This document shows, one piece after another, positions 41,368 through 50,723 of a stretch of DNA of 64,000 nucleotides. Below the pieces are notes generated by a model that was not told where the DNA came from, searched no databases, and worked only from the letters and a program-made list of their open reading frames with translations. How positions within the stretch are numbered: the stretch's first letter is position 1; the number at the start of each line of letters is the position of its first letter. Source of the stretch: Salinicoccus luteus DSM 17002 (GTDB taxonomy: Bacteria > Bacillota > Bacilli > Staphylococcales > Salinicoccaceae); contig NZ_KL544008.1 of NCBI RefSeq assembly GCF_000712035.1, forward strand, positions 218,544-282,543, written 5' to 3'. Made by a program: the position numbers and the translations under genes.

Positions 41368-42963
41368 TTGAGCGAGAAAAAAGTTGTAGACGAAATCGAA
41401 AATGGTGAAATCACTGTTGGGATAGAATTGGGCTCGACAAGAATAAAAACCGTAGCTATCGATTCATCGTATCAGACTGTTGCATCAGGATATTTCGAAT
41501 GGGAGAACCGTCTAGAAAATGGCTATTGGACCTACTCGTTAAATGATATATGGGTCGGCCTACAGAAAAGTTATACGGATATGACAGAAGATATGATGGA
41601 GAGATATGGAGTTCCTTTAAGAAAAATAAGTGCCATGGGTGTAAGTGCGATGATGCATGGTTACCTGGCCTTTGATGACAAGGATGACTTGTTGTTGCCA
41701 TTCAGGACTTGGAGAAATAATAATACAAAAGAAGCGGCAAAAGAACTGACCGATATATTTAATGTGAATATCCCGGAACGCTGGAGTATAGCCCATTTCT
41801 ATCAAGCAGTAATCGATCAGGAAGCGCATATCAGCAAAGTGAAATATGTGACGACGTTAGCAGGATATGTGCACTGGTACCTTACAGGGAAGAAAGTAAT
41901 TGGCATCGGGGATGCTTCAGGGATGTTCCCGGTGGATACCTCGACGAGAGATTATAGGTACGACCTATTGGAAGATATGGATGGACTCCTTGAGAAGAAT
42001 GGTATTAAATACAGGATTAAAGAAATTTTGCCTAGTATTAAGCTCGCTGGGGAAAATGCAGGAAATTTAAGTGAAGAAGGCGCAAGGCTCCTTGATTCTA
42101 CCGGGTCCCTACAGGCTGGGGTACCACTTTGTCCGCCAGAAGGGGATGCAGGCACAGGAATGGTCGCCACAAACAGTGTAGCCAAAAAAACAGGGAATAT
42201 ATCCGCCGGAACAAGTGCATTTATGATGGTTGTGCTGGAAACCCCTCTCAAAAATATTTTTAGGGAGATTGATACTGTAACCACTCCCGATGGCAATGAT
42301 GTTGCAATGATCCATACAAATAACTGTACTTCCGATATCAACGCATGGATGGGATTGTTCAGTGAAGTTCTGAGCACAATGGGAGTGGAATTTTCAAAAG
42401 AAGAGTTGTACGGACAAATATTCAAGAGCATAAACGCCAGTGATAATGATTTAGGCAATTTGCTCTCATATGGATATGTCTCAGGAGAAAATATTACTGA
42501 TGTAGAAAACGGACGGCCCCTTTTCTTAAGACAACCTGACAGTAACCTTAACTTGGCGAATTTTATGAAGACTCATCTTTATAGCGCCTTCAGCACCATG
42601 ACCATCGGACTGGATCTGTTGAAGGAAAATGAGAACATCGAAATTGCTTCCCTAGTGGCCCATGGGGGCATTCTAAAAACAAAAGATGTCGCACAGGCCG
42701 TTCTTGCTGCTGCCACTGATAGCCCAGTAACAGTTATGGATACTGCAAATGAGGGGGGCGCATGGGGAATGGCAGTCCTGGCTAAATTTCTTATGAATGA
42801 TACAGGCATGACCCTTGAGGATTATTTAAATGATGAAGTATTTGGAAGTGTGGAAAGTTATACCTTGGAAGCAGAACCAGAAGAAGTGGAAAGGTATCGA
42901 AAATATATAGAACTCTATAAGCAATCACTGCCTATTCAACGGCAAGCTGCACAGTTTTGTTAG
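41368..42963 (+). CDS. araB: Ribulokinase
   Basis: This 531-aa FGGY-family kinase phosphorylates L-ribulose. The N-terminal phosphate loop VGIELGSTRIKTVAID, the middle GVSAMMHGYLAFD with FRTWRNNNTKEAA, and the ATP-binding end SLVAHGGILKT with ANEGGAWGMAVLAKF are visible. It starts at a TTG after GGGGAGTGTAGATAA. It is first in an operon with araD, araA, a sugar transporter and a mutarotase under AraR and CcpA control. It differs from the E. coli-type AraB in sequence, as is usual in this part of the Firmicutes. Confidence 0.9.
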   Translation: MSEKKVVDEIENGEITVGIELGSTRIKTVAIDSSYQTVASGYFEWENRLENGYWTYSLNDIWVGLQKSYTDMTEDMMERYGVPLRKISAMGVSAMMHGYLAFDDKDDLLLPFRTWRNNNTKEAAKELTDIFNVNIPERWSIAHFYQAVIDQEAHISKVKYVTTLAGYVHWYLTGKKVIGIGDASGMFPVDTSTRDYRYDLLEDMDGLLEKNGIKYRIKEILPSIKLAGENAGNLSEEGARLLDSTGSLQAGVPLCPPEGDAGTGMVATNSVAKKTGNISAGTSAFMMVVLETPLKNIFREIDTVTTPDGNDVAMIHTNNCTSDINAWMGLFSEVLSTMGVEFSKEELYGQIFKSINASDNDLGNLLSYGYVSGENITDVENGRPLFLRQPDSNLNLANFMKTHLYSAFSTMTIGLDLLKENENIEIASLVAHGGILKTKDVAQAVLAAATDSPVTVMDTANEGGAWGMAVLAKFLMNDTGMTLEDYLNDEVFGSVESYTLEAEPEEVERYRKYIELYKQSLPIQRQAAQFC

Positions 42964-42976
42964 GGAGGAATGGAAT

Positions 42977-43678
42977 ATGCTTGAATCATTAAAAAAAGAA
43001 GTGTTCGATGCTAATTTGGAACTGCCGAAACGTGGACTTATAAAGTATACCTGGGGGAATGTAAGTGCTTTTGACGAAGAGACAGGCTACTTTGCCATCA
43101 AGCCAAGTGGTGTCGATTATGAGAGCATGACACCGGACGATATAGTTATTTGTGATCTGGATGGCCGAGTTGTCGAAGGAGATCTGAACCCTTCATCTGA
43201 TATGCCTACACATGCAGTATTGTATCAGAGCTTTAAGGGATTAGGCAGCATTGTCCACACCCATTCCCCCTGGGCAACCATATGGGCACAGGCAGGTAAA
43301 GACGTAGATGCATTGGGCACGACTCATGCTGATACATTCTATGGAACTATTCCATGTGCCAGATATTTAAGTGAAGAAGAAGTCAATACTGAGTATGAAA
43401 AGGAAACAGGAAATGTCATTGTGGAAACATTTCATGAGCGCGGTATAGATCCAGTGTCTGTTCCGGGCGTCCTACTGCACGGTCACGCGCCTTTCACTTG
43501 GGGTTCAGATGCTAAGAAAGCTGTAATGAATGCCGTCGTGCTAGAGGAAGTATGTAAGATGAACTATTATACTCAAGCTCTTAATCCCAATGCGCATGTT
43601 TTACCAGACTTTATCCTTGATAAGCACTTCGAAAGAAAACATGGTGAAAATGCTTATTACGGTCAAAAAAATAGATAG
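42977..43678 (+). CDS. araD: L-ribulose-5-phosphate 4-epimerase
   Basis: The 233-aa class-II aldolase-fold enzyme converts L-ribulose 5-phosphate to D-xylulose 5-phosphate. The motifs are TWGNVSAFD, the phosphate/metal segment SSDMPTHAVLYQSF, the zinc His pair in IVHTHSPWAT, and VLLHGHAPFTWG with the third His. The start is an ATG after GGGAGGAATGGAAT, 13 bases after araB. araA starts 13 bases after its stop. Confidence 0.95.
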   Translation: MLESLKKEVFDANLELPKRGLIKYTWGNVSAFDEETGYFAIKPSGVDYESMTPDDIVICDLDGRVVEGDLNPSSDMPTHAVLYQSFKGLGSIVHTHSPWATIWAQAGKDVDALGTTHADTFYGTIPCARYLSEEEVNTEYEKETGNVIVETFHERGIDPVSVPGVLLHGHAPFTWGSDAKKAVMNAVVLEEVCKMNYYTQALNPNAHVLPDFILDKHFERKHGENAYYGQKNR

Positions 43679-43691
43679 AGGAGTTATAAAG

Positions 43692-45113
43692 ATGACAGAA
43701 AAGAAGAAGTTTTGGTTCGTAGTCGGATCCCAGGAATTATACGGGGAAGAGGCACTGGTTAAAGTGAAGGAAAATGCGGAAAACATGGTCAGAACACTTA
43801 ATGAGTCCGGTAACCTTCCATATCCGGTCGAACTCCATGAGGAACTGGCTATAAATTCAGATATCATTACAAATATTATGAAGACCGTCAACTACAGGGA
43901 TGACATTCAAGGCGTAATCACCTGGATGCATACCTTTTCTCCTGCCAAGCTATGGATCAGGGGGACTGCGTTACTTCAGAAGCCGCTGCTGCACTTGGCC
44001 ACCCAATACTATGAAGGCATTCCTTGGGAGACTATTGATATGGACTATATGAACCTTTATCAGTCGGCTCATGGTGATCGTGAATATGGATACATCAACA
44101 AACGTCTGCAGAAGAATAATCAAATTGTGGTTGGGTTTTGGAAAGATCAAGATACTCAAAAGCAAATATCTGATTGGATGAAAGTTGCCCATTCATTTAA
44201 TCAAAGCTTCAATATAAAAGTTGCACGTTTTGGAGATAACATGAGGAATGTTGCTGTAACTGAAGGAGATAAGATTGAAGCGCAGATTAAGCTTGGCTGG
44301 ACAGTGGATTATTTTGGCATAGGTGATCTAGTCGAAGAAATAGAGAAGGTTAGTAATCATGAAGTTTCTGAAATGTATAAGGAATATCAGAACTTATATG
44401 AACTGGAGTATGGAGACAATGATGAAGAAGCATTTGATGCTTCCGTTAAAGAGCAAATCAAATATGAAATTGCGATACAAAAATTCCTGGACAGGGGAGG
44501 TTATACAGCCTTCACGACTAATTTCGAGGATCTTCACAATATGAAACAGCTCCCGGGTCTTGCTGTTCAAAGACTGAACGGGAAAGGATATGGTTTTGCG
44601 GGAGAAGGGGACTGGAAAACTGCAGCACTTGATCGTTTGCTTAAAATCATGTCAGACAATGAAAGTACCGGGTTTATGGAAGATTATACCTATGATATGC
44701 GGAAAGGGCACGAGCAGACACTTGGGTCACATATGCTTGAAGTTGACCCGACATTTTCAGCATCTAAACCTAAAATTGTCGTGCATCCACTGGGAATCGG
44801 TGGCAAAGATGATCCGGCTAGAATGGTTTTTGATGGAAAAAGTGGAGACGGTGTCGTGAGCAGTATTTCCGATATGGGTGAAGGCTTTAAAATGATCATA
44901 AATAAGGTCAGCGCCTCTACACCGACTGAGGAAGCACCACACTTGCCTGTTGCAAGGGTTATTTGGGAAACAAAACCTAATTTCAAAGAAGGAATAGAAA
45001 AATGGATTCAAGCAGGGGGAGGCCATCATACGGTACTTTCTCTTAGTTTAAATGTTAAGCATATGAAAATGTTGGCAGAAATGATGGGGCTCGACTATAC
45101 CATCATTGAGTAG
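43692..45113 (+). CDS. araA: L-arabinose isomerase
   Basis: The 473-aa isomerase turns L-arabinose into L-ribulose with a Mn2+ ion. It begins KFWFVVGSQELYG, the family start, and shows VITWMHTFSPAKLWI, FTTNFEDLHNMKQLPGLAVQR and GHEQTLGSHMLEVDP with metal ligands, and GGGHHTVLSL near the end. I chose the ATG at 43692 after GAGGAGTTATAAAG; an upstream in-frame ATG is inside araD. Confidence 0.96.
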   Translation: MTEKKKFWFVVGSQELYGEEALVKVKENAENMVRTLNESGNLPYPVELHEELAINSDIITNIMKTVNYRDDIQGVITWMHTFSPAKLWIRGTALLQKPLLHLATQYYEGIPWETIDMDYMNLYQSAHGDREYGYINKRLQKNNQIVVGFWKDQDTQKQISDWMKVAHSFNQSFNIKVARFGDNMRNVAVTEGDKIEAQIKLGWTVDYFGIGDLVEEIEKVSNHEVSEMYKEYQNLYELEYGDNDEEAFDASVKEQIKYEIAIQKFLDRGGYTAFTTNFEDLHNMKQLPGLAVQRLNGKGYGFAGEGDWKTAALDRLLKIMSDNESTGFMEDYTYDMRKGHEQTLGSHMLEVDPTFSASKPKIVVHPLGIGGKDDPARMVFDGKSGDGVVSSISDMGEGFKMIINKVSASTPTEEAPHLPVARVIWETKPNFKEGIEKWIQAGGGHHTVLSLSLNVKHMKMLAEMMGLDYTIIE

Positions 45114-45157
45114 TTCACTCTGTTTCACCATTACTGATTCTAAAAGGGGATAGATTC

Positions 45158-46552
45158 ATGAATAAAAAACCATCGACAAAGATGATATATACATTTGGTG
45201 CATTTGGTGGATTCCTGTTTGGTTACGATATTGGCATCATCAATGGAGCACTTCCCAGTATAAAGGATACTTGGGACATAACGCCTCTTATGGAAGGGAC
45301 GATAACTTCAATCCTCTTCCTTGGAGCTATGGCAGGTGCAGTCTCCATGGCGCCTTTGGCAGATAAATTTGGCAGAAAAATGATGATTATGATTACGGCG
45401 ATCATATTTGCACTGGGGTCGCTGGCATGTGCTTTTTCTGGAAATCCAGAATTATTGGTTGTTTCACGCTTCATACTCGGAATATCTGTTGGAGCCGCAT
45501 CCGCCCTTGTCCCAATGTATATGGGAGAAATTTCTCCTCCTGCATTAAGGGGTCAAATTTCGGGGTTGAACCAGTTGATGATCACTATCGGTATGCTTGT
45601 ATCATATGGAGTCAACTATGCTTTCATTGGTGTTTTCGAAGGATGGAGATGGATGCTTGGAGGGGCAGTGCTCCCTGCTATAGTACTTTTTGTAGGCGCT
45701 TTCCTTCTTCCTGAATCTCCTAGATATCTTGTGAAAAAAGGATTTAAGGATTTAGCGTTGAAAAACCTGCAAAGGCTGCGTACATCTAAAGAAGCCAAAA
45801 AGGAATACGATGAAATCATCACAATGCATGAGCAAGTATTGAATACCAACCAGAAGTTCAGGTGGACCAAAGCAATCGGTTTTTCTCTTATGGTAGGTTG
45901 TTCGGTAACCTTCCTTCAACAGATCCAAGGGGCAAACACAATCTTTTATTACTCTTCTCAAATATTGGGAGATGTATTCGGTTCCACCATTAGTGGTGTA
46001 ATTTCAACAGTAGGGGTCGGTGTTGTATTTGTAGTCGCTACAATCATCACACTATTAGTTGTAGATAGGTTTAAACGAAGAACCTTGTTCATGACGGGAT
46101 CGCTGGGAATGGGGACTTGTCTCCTTCTTGTAGGATTGATCTATCCATATACACAAAATGGATATACGTGGGCTATTACTCTCGTTTTCGTATTCATCTG
46201 TCTATACGTCATCTTTTACGCCTACTCATGGGCAGCAGTTACATGGATAGTAGTTGGAGAGCTGTTCCCTAGTAATGTGAGAGGGATGGCAACAGGGATT
46301 GCATCGATGGTCAACTGGCTTGGGAACATTGTAGTGGCGCTTTTCTTCCCTATTCTTATGAGCAGTATTGGTTTGAGTAGCATCTTCTTCCTCTTTGCAG
46401 CTATTTGCGCTATCGGTTTCCTTTTTGCAAAATATGTACTTTATGAAACGAATGGAAAGACACTTGAAGAGATCGAACTGTATCTAGATACTCGTTTCAG
46501 CAATAAAAAGATAGAAGGACATTGGCAAGAAGCGCCATCCCAAAATAAGTAG
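45158..46552 (+). CDS. araE: Sugar/H+ symporter (AraE-like MFS)
   Basis: This 464-aa sugar-porter MFS protein has twelve helices and the family signatures: GFLFGYDIGIINGAL in helix 1, ADKFGRKMMIM after helix 2, PESPRYLV mid-protein, the sugar-site QQIQGANTIFYYS in helix 7 and GELFPSNVRG late. Its place between araA and the mutarotase indicates arabinose uptake; AraE is the closest name. ATG after AAAAGGGGATAGATTC. Confidence 0.88.
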   Translation: MNKKPSTKMIYTFGAFGGFLFGYDIGIINGALPSIKDTWDITPLMEGTITSILFLGAMAGAVSMAPLADKFGRKMMIMITAIIFALGSLACAFSGNPELLVVSRFILGISVGAASALVPMYMGEISPPALRGQISGLNQLMITIGMLVSYGVNYAFIGVFEGWRWMLGGAVLPAIVLFVGAFLLPESPRYLVKKGFKDLALKNLQRLRTSKEAKKEYDEIITMHEQVLNTNQKFRWTKAIGFSLMVGCSVTFLQQIQGANTIFYYSSQILGDVFGSTISGVISTVGVGVVFVVATIITLLVVDRFKRRTLFMTGSLGMGTCLLLVGLIYPYTQNGYTWAITLVFVFICLYVIFYAYSWAAVTWIVVGELFPSNVRGMATGIASMVNWLGNIVVALFFPILMSSIGLSSIFFLFAAICAIGFLFAKYVLYETNGKTLEEIELYLDTRFSNKKIEGHWQEAPSQNK

Positions 46553-46569
46553 GTGGGAGAGGGTATGCG

Positions 46570-47565
46570 ATGAATATTACTGAAAGAATATTAGCTGAAG
46601 GCATCAAGGAGTATACACTGAAAAATGATGTTGGTATGTCTGTAAGTGTAATAAATATAGGTGCTGCTATTACTGGGATTCATGTGCCGGATAAAAAGGG
46701 TGAAATTGATAATGTAGTTGTTGCATATAAGGATATAGAAGATTACATTGAAAATCCCGATTATCTAGGTGCTGTTATCGGGCCATTGGCTGGCAGGGTA
46801 ACGGATGCGAAGTTAAAGATAAGAGATGAAGTATATCATTTTCGTGGAAATGAAGGGCAGACGATGCTGCACAGCGGTGAATATGGCGTTCATAATGATA
46901 GCTGGAGTATAGATGATGGGGTCATCGGAAGGATATGCTCGATTAAGATGTCCTGTCGTGTCGATGGGTACCCTGGTCATCCTCTAATGAGCATCATATA
47001 TACTCTCGATAATGAAAACAGGCTGAGTATTGACTATAAGATTACAGTCGACAGTGCTACAATCATTTCTCCTACAAATCATACTTATTTCAATCTTTCG
47101 GGAAACGATGGAACAGGGGCTCATATTGTGAATTTTGGAAGTAAATCATTTCATCCATTAAATGAACAATTGTTGCCATTGGAAAAAAAGCAAGCTGAAG
47201 GAATTTTCGATCTCAGTTCACCAACTACACTTCAGAATATTTATAATGATGATCACTTACAAATAAAGATTGCATCAAGCGGATTTGATCATTACTTTTA
47301 TCTTGAAAATAAAAGAGCTGTTCTTACAGAGCCTATTAGCGGACGAAGAATGACAATGACTACAACTTTCCCTGGTATGATTTTCTACACCGGTAATGCA
47401 ATGGAAAGCAAGCAATGCAATAAAAATATAAATGGGAAACATGCTGGGGTATGCTTTGAGGCTCAAGAACCTCCCATACTTGATGGATTAAAGATAAGTC
47501 CTGAAAGGACACTGGATAAACGGAAGTACGAAAGAAAAACTACATTTGAATTTTCTTTAATTTAA
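46570..47565 (+). CDS. galM: Aldose 1-epimerase (galactose mutarotase)
   Basis: The 331-aa protein matches aldose 1-epimerases: GAVIGPLAGRVTDAK near residue 75, MLHSGEYGVHNDSW with the first catalytic His, PTNHTYFNLSG with the second, and GVCFEAQEPP with the catalytic Glu near the end. It interconverts sugar anomers; in this operon it should feed the correct anomer of L-arabinose to AraA. ATG after GTGGGAGAGGGTATGCG, 17 bases after the transporter. Confidence 0.9.
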   Translation: MNITERILAEGIKEYTLKNDVGMSVSVINIGAAITGIHVPDKKGEIDNVVVAYKDIEDYIENPDYLGAVIGPLAGRVTDAKLKIRDEVYHFRGNEGQTMLHSGEYGVHNDSWSIDDGVIGRICSIKMSCRVDGYPGHPLMSIIYTLDNENRLSIDYKITVDSATIISPTNHTYFNLSGNDGTGAHIVNFGSKSFHPLNEQLLPLEKKQAEGIFDLSSPTTLQNIYNDDHLQIKIASSGFDHYFYLENKRAVLTEPISGRRMTMTTTFPGMIFYTGNAMESKQCNKNINGKHAGVCFEAQEPPILDGLKISPERTLDKRKYERKTTFEFSLI

Positions 47566-47590
47566 AAAGGCGCTGATAGCGCCTTTTTTA
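47563..47590. terminator. Bidirectional terminator at the end of the ara operon
   Basis: AAAAAGGCGCT/AGCGCCTTTTT with a GAT loop, between the mutarotase gene and the convergent flavin-reductase gene. Confidence 0.92.
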
Positions 47591-47592
47591 TG

Positions 47593-48159
47593 TCAGAAGT
47601 CATACATCGATTCCTTCTCTTCACGGATGCGCTTGTACGTATCGGTCAGCATGACGGTATCCTCGACCAGTGCATTGAGCCGGAAGATGATGTCATCGTT
47701 GATGATCTCCTTATTCAGGAAATCCTTTTCCTGGATAAAGACATACGTGCTCACCGTCTGTGCCTTCATGTAGCTCAGAATTGGTTTGAGCTGGGTTTCC
47801 GGGATGAGGAAATGCTTGGATGTGCCGGCGGTGACGAAGAAGCTGACGATCTTGTCCTGCAGTGCATTGATCGGCAGCAGGTCGAAGACGTTCTTCAATG
47901 TGGCCGGGATGGAAGCCTGGAAGATCGGTGTGCCGATGATGATGGCGTCCGCTTCCATTATGGTTTTTGTGATATATGCCGTATCCCCTTCGTAGTCGAG
48001 GTAGTTGCGTCCATCGCTGAACTGTACGGTATAGTCCGCTAGGTCAATGAACGTCCAGTCGACATGGGGGTACTGGCTGGTCAATTTCTCTGATACATAT
48101 TTCATTGTGGTGCGTGTTTTGGAGCCGACGTTCGAGCCGGAGAGTCCTACGATTTTCAT
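47593..48159 (-). CDS. NAD(P)H-dependent FMN reductase
   Basis: This 188-aa flavodoxin-fold reductase begins KIVGLSGSNVGSKTRTTM, the FMN phosphate loop, and has ADAIIIGTPIFQASIPATLKNVFDLL in the middle, as in the SsuE/NADPH-dependent FMN reductase family. It should supply reduced flavin. It overlaps the LLM monooxygenase gene by four bases (ATGA), so the two are coupled and probably act as a two-component flavin monooxygenase. Confidence 0.88.
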   Translation of the reverse strand: MKIVGLSGSNVGSKTRTTMKYVSEKLTSQYPHVDWTFIDLADYTVQFSDGRNYLDYEGDTAYITKTIMEADAIIIGTPIFQASIPATLKNVFDLLPINALQDKIVSFFVTAGTSKHFLIPETQLKPILSYMKAQTVSTYVFIQEKDFLNKEIINDDIIFRLNALVEDTVMLTDTYKRIREEKESMYDF

Positions 48160-49223
48160 TGGTCAGCCTCCTTTTTGGTGTATTTTCTGATGGCAGGAAG
48201 CACTTCTTTGCCGATCCATTCGATGTTCCGCATGAGCTGGTCGAATGGCACACCACCGAAGTCCATCTGTCCGATGTAGCGCTGGTGGTCGAACTGTTCA
48301 TGCTGGTAGAGGATCTTCTCGATGACTTCCTGCGGGCTGCCGACGTTCAGTACGTTGCGCCTGTCGGCACCCATGGCAAAACCGCGCTTGGGGAACCCGG
48401 CACCGTTTGTTAGTTTCATACCTTCATTTATATGTGGATAAACCTCCCGCTGTGCCTGCTGGGTCGTTTCGGCGACATGGAAGAACCCGGCCGTGGCGAC
48501 GGGGAGCTGCTCCGGGTCATGGCCATACTGCCGTGCTGTGTCCCGGTACATGCCGATCGTTTCCTTGAAGTGCTGGGTCGGTCCGGCGAGCATCGCAATC
48601 TGCATCGGTACACCGGCGGCACCGGCCTTGACGGCACTTGAAGGGTGACCGCCGACAGCGCGCCAGATCGGTAGCGCGCCGTCAAGCGGGCGGGGGAGGA
48701 CCCGTGCATCTTTGAGGGCGGGACGGAAGTCGCCTTTCCAGTTGACTATTTCATTCTCGTTGATCTTGAGCAGCAGGTCGAATTTCTCTTCGTACAATGC
48801 CTCATAATCGCTCAGGTCGTACCCGAGCAGATCGAATAGGCCGACGCGGGAGGCACGGCCGGCGATGATTTCAGCGCGGCCGCCCGAGATGAGGTCGATG
48901 GTGGCGAAATCCTCATAGACCCTTACGGGATCGAGTGTGCTGATGATGGTCGAGGAGCTCGAGATCTTTATTTTTTCGGTCGCCTGGGCGATGGCGGAGA
49001 GCACTACGGTATGCGCCTGTGTCGCAAAATAGTCCTGGTGGCTCTCGCCGACACTGAAGAAGTCGAGGCCCGCTTCTTCTGCGAGCTTCGCGAGCTCGAT
49101 GATTTCATGGATGCGCTGCTGGGCGGAGATCCTCTGGCCTGTCTGCGGATTCGGAAGGTGGTCCCCCAGTGTATAGAGTCCGAATTCCAGGCCGTTATTC
49201 TTGTTGATGCGGTACTGTTCCAT
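48156..49223 (-). CDS. LLM class flavin-dependent oxidoreductase
   Basis: The 355-aa protein is a luciferase-like TIM barrel: FGLYTLGDHLPNPQTG at the front, EEAGLDFFSVGESHQ, the flavin-contact region SSSSTIISTLDPVRVYEDFATIDLIS and RAEIIAGRASR. It uses reduced FMN and oxygen; the substrate is unknown. ATG after AAAGGACGTCTTCA. Overlap with the FMN reductase gene shows that they form a functional pair. Confidence 0.88.
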   Translation of the reverse strand: MEQYRINKNNGLEFGLYTLGDHLPNPQTGQRISAQQRIHEIIELAKLAEEAGLDFFSVGESHQDYFATQAHTVVLSAIAQATEKIKISSSSTIISTLDPVRVYEDFATIDLISGGRAEIIAGRASRVGLFDLLGYDLSDYEALYEEKFDLLLKINENEIVNWKGDFRPALKDARVLPRPLDGALPIWRAVGGHPSSAVKAGAAGVPMQIAMLAGPTQHFKETIGMYRDTARQYGHDPEQLPVATAGFFHVAETTQQAQREVYPHINEGMKLTNGAGFPKRGFAMGADRRNVLNVGSPQEVIEKILYQHEQFDHQRYIGQMDFGGVPFDQLMRNIEWIGKEVLPAIRKYTKKEADQ

Positions 49224-49472
49224 TGAAGACGTCCTTTCATGTATCAGGTTGTTGCTTTTATTATGGAATGAAATGGAGGAAATGAGAAATAATCCGTCCG
49301 GAAAGAGGCGTATGGGACTGAAAATACAGCTCAGGACTGATGTTTGGTGGAGGGGGGGGAGTTAATTGTCACTGGTGGGCGTGCCGAATGCCAATTGAAG
49401 ACCTTACACCCGCCCATATAAAAAGCCCCGGTCCATCCCACAAGAGGGGACGGACTGGGGCTGCAATAATTT
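49224..49472. other. Intergenic interval with a terminator
   Basis: It should contain the promoter of the LLM/FMN-reductase pair (minus strand). A stem AGCCCC...TCCC/GGGGA...GGGGCT at 49423-49462 is the likely terminator of the M20 hydrolase operon. No gene was seen. Confidence 0.6.
49423..49462 (-). terminator. Terminator of the M20/DUF5058 operon
   Basis: On the minus strand AGCCCCAGTCCGTCCCC pairs with the complementary arm GG-ATGGACCGGGGCT and is followed by TTTTTATATG. Confidence 0.8.
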
Positions 49473-50723
49473 TCATTCCTTCGCAAGGCGCAGCATGGTG
49501 CGGTAGAGAAGCTCGGTGCCGACGGCGATGTCAGCATCGCTCGCGTACTCCGCAGGATTGTGGCTGATGCCGTCCCTGCATCGGACGAAGATCATGCCCA
49601 TGTCACATGCATCCGCCATATTGCTGGCGTCATGGAAGGCGCCGCTCATGAGGACTGGAGACTCGATGCCGATGTCGGCGCTCTCGGCCTTCATAATATC
49701 CATGATTTCCGGGCTCGCATCCTTCGGTGTGGTACCGCCGTCGTCATGGATGGTGTACTCGAGGCCGTGTTCGGATGCGGTCCTTTCGATGATGTTCCGG
49801 AGCGCCTCCTCGTAGGTGTTCCGGCGTTCGAGGTCGCTGTCCCGGAGGTCGATGGTGAAGCTGACGCGCTCAGGGATGATGGAGCGTCCGCCCGGGAAGA
49901 CTTCGAAGTCGCCGACGGTGCCGACGGATGGGGCGCCGGGCTCCGACTGGACGAGGCTGTTGAAGGCGGCGATGATGTAGGATGCACCGACGAGCGGATC
50001 CCGGCGCTTTGCCATGGGGACTGTGCCGGCGTGGCCGGAGACACCTGTCAGTTCGACGGTGAGCCATCTGGGTCCGGCGATGCCGCTGACGATGCCGACG
50101 GGCACATCTGCTGCTTCCAGGTTCGGCCCCTGCTCGATGTGCATCTCCACATAGGCCTTGAGATTATCGGGCGCGTATTCAGATTCCTCGAGCTTGTCGG
50201 GGTCGGCACCGAAATCAATCAGTGCCTGCCGCCTTGTCACACCTTCAGCATCCGCGCGTTCGAGTTCGCCCTGTTCGAGCTTGCCGAGGATGCCGCGGGA
50301 GCCGAACAGGCCGACGCCGAAGCGGTGGCCCTCCTCATCGCAGAAGGACATGACTTCGACTGGAACGTCGGGTTCGATGCCCTGCTCCATCATCGTCTGT
50401 ACCGCCTCCAGTCCGCCGAGTACACCGATGGTGCCGTCGAACCGGCCGCCGTATGGCTGAGAGTCGATGTGGGAGCCGAGCATGACGGCGGGGGCATTTT
50501 CATCTTTGCCCTCAATCCTGCCGATGAGGTTGCCGAAGTTGTCATAGCGTGTCTTCAGGCCGGCCTCATCCATCCATTTCCGGACGAGGTCCATGCCTTC
50601 CTTATATTTTTCGGAGAGGGCCAGGCGGTTGACGCCGGTCTCCTCGATCTTTCCGATTTCTGCAAGTGTAAGTATGCGTTCCGATAGCCGTGATGCATTG
50701 ATTGTGCTGAGTGTTCTATTCAT
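49473..50723 (-). CDS. M20 family hydrolase, N-carbamoyl-L-amino-acid hydrolase/allantoate amidohydrolase type
   Basis: The 416-aa enzyme is a binuclear-metal M20 hydrolase. The metal His/Asp are in VMLGSHIDSQPYGGRFDG, the bridging region in SFCDEEGHRFGVGLFGSR, the dimer-domain Arg near GVSGHAGTVPM, and the end is SGAFHDASNMAD ... GISHNPAEY. The family removes carbamoyl groups from N-carbamoyl amino acids or opens allantoate. The start follows the stop of the membrane protein directly (TAG-ATG), so translation is coupled. It is last in a four-gene operon. Confidence 0.88.
   Translation of the reverse strand: MNRTLSTINASRLSERILTLAEIGKIEETGVNRLALSEKYKEGMDLVRKWMDEAGLKTRYDNFGNLIGRIEGKDENAPAVMLGSHIDSQPYGGRFDGTIGVLGGLEAVQTMMEQGIEPDVPVEVMSFCDEEGHRFGVGLFGSRGILGKLEQGELERADAEGVTRRQALIDFGADPDKLEESEYAPDNLKAYVEMHIEQGPNLEAADVPVGIVSGIAGPRWLTVELTGVSGHAGTVPMAKRRDPLVGASYIIAAFNSLVQSEPGAPSVGTVGDFEVFPGGRSIIPERVSFTIDLRDSDLERRNTYEEALRNIIERTASEHGLEYTIHDDGGTTPKDASPEIMDIMKAESADIGIESPVLMSGAFHDASNMADACDMGMIFVRCRDGISHNPAEYASDADIAVGTELLYRTMLRLAKE

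Noticed and set aside
49560-50687. Long plus-strand frame opposite the M20 carbamoylase-type gene
   Set aside because: It is an antisense shadow caused by high GC codon use; the M20 motifs are on the minus strand.
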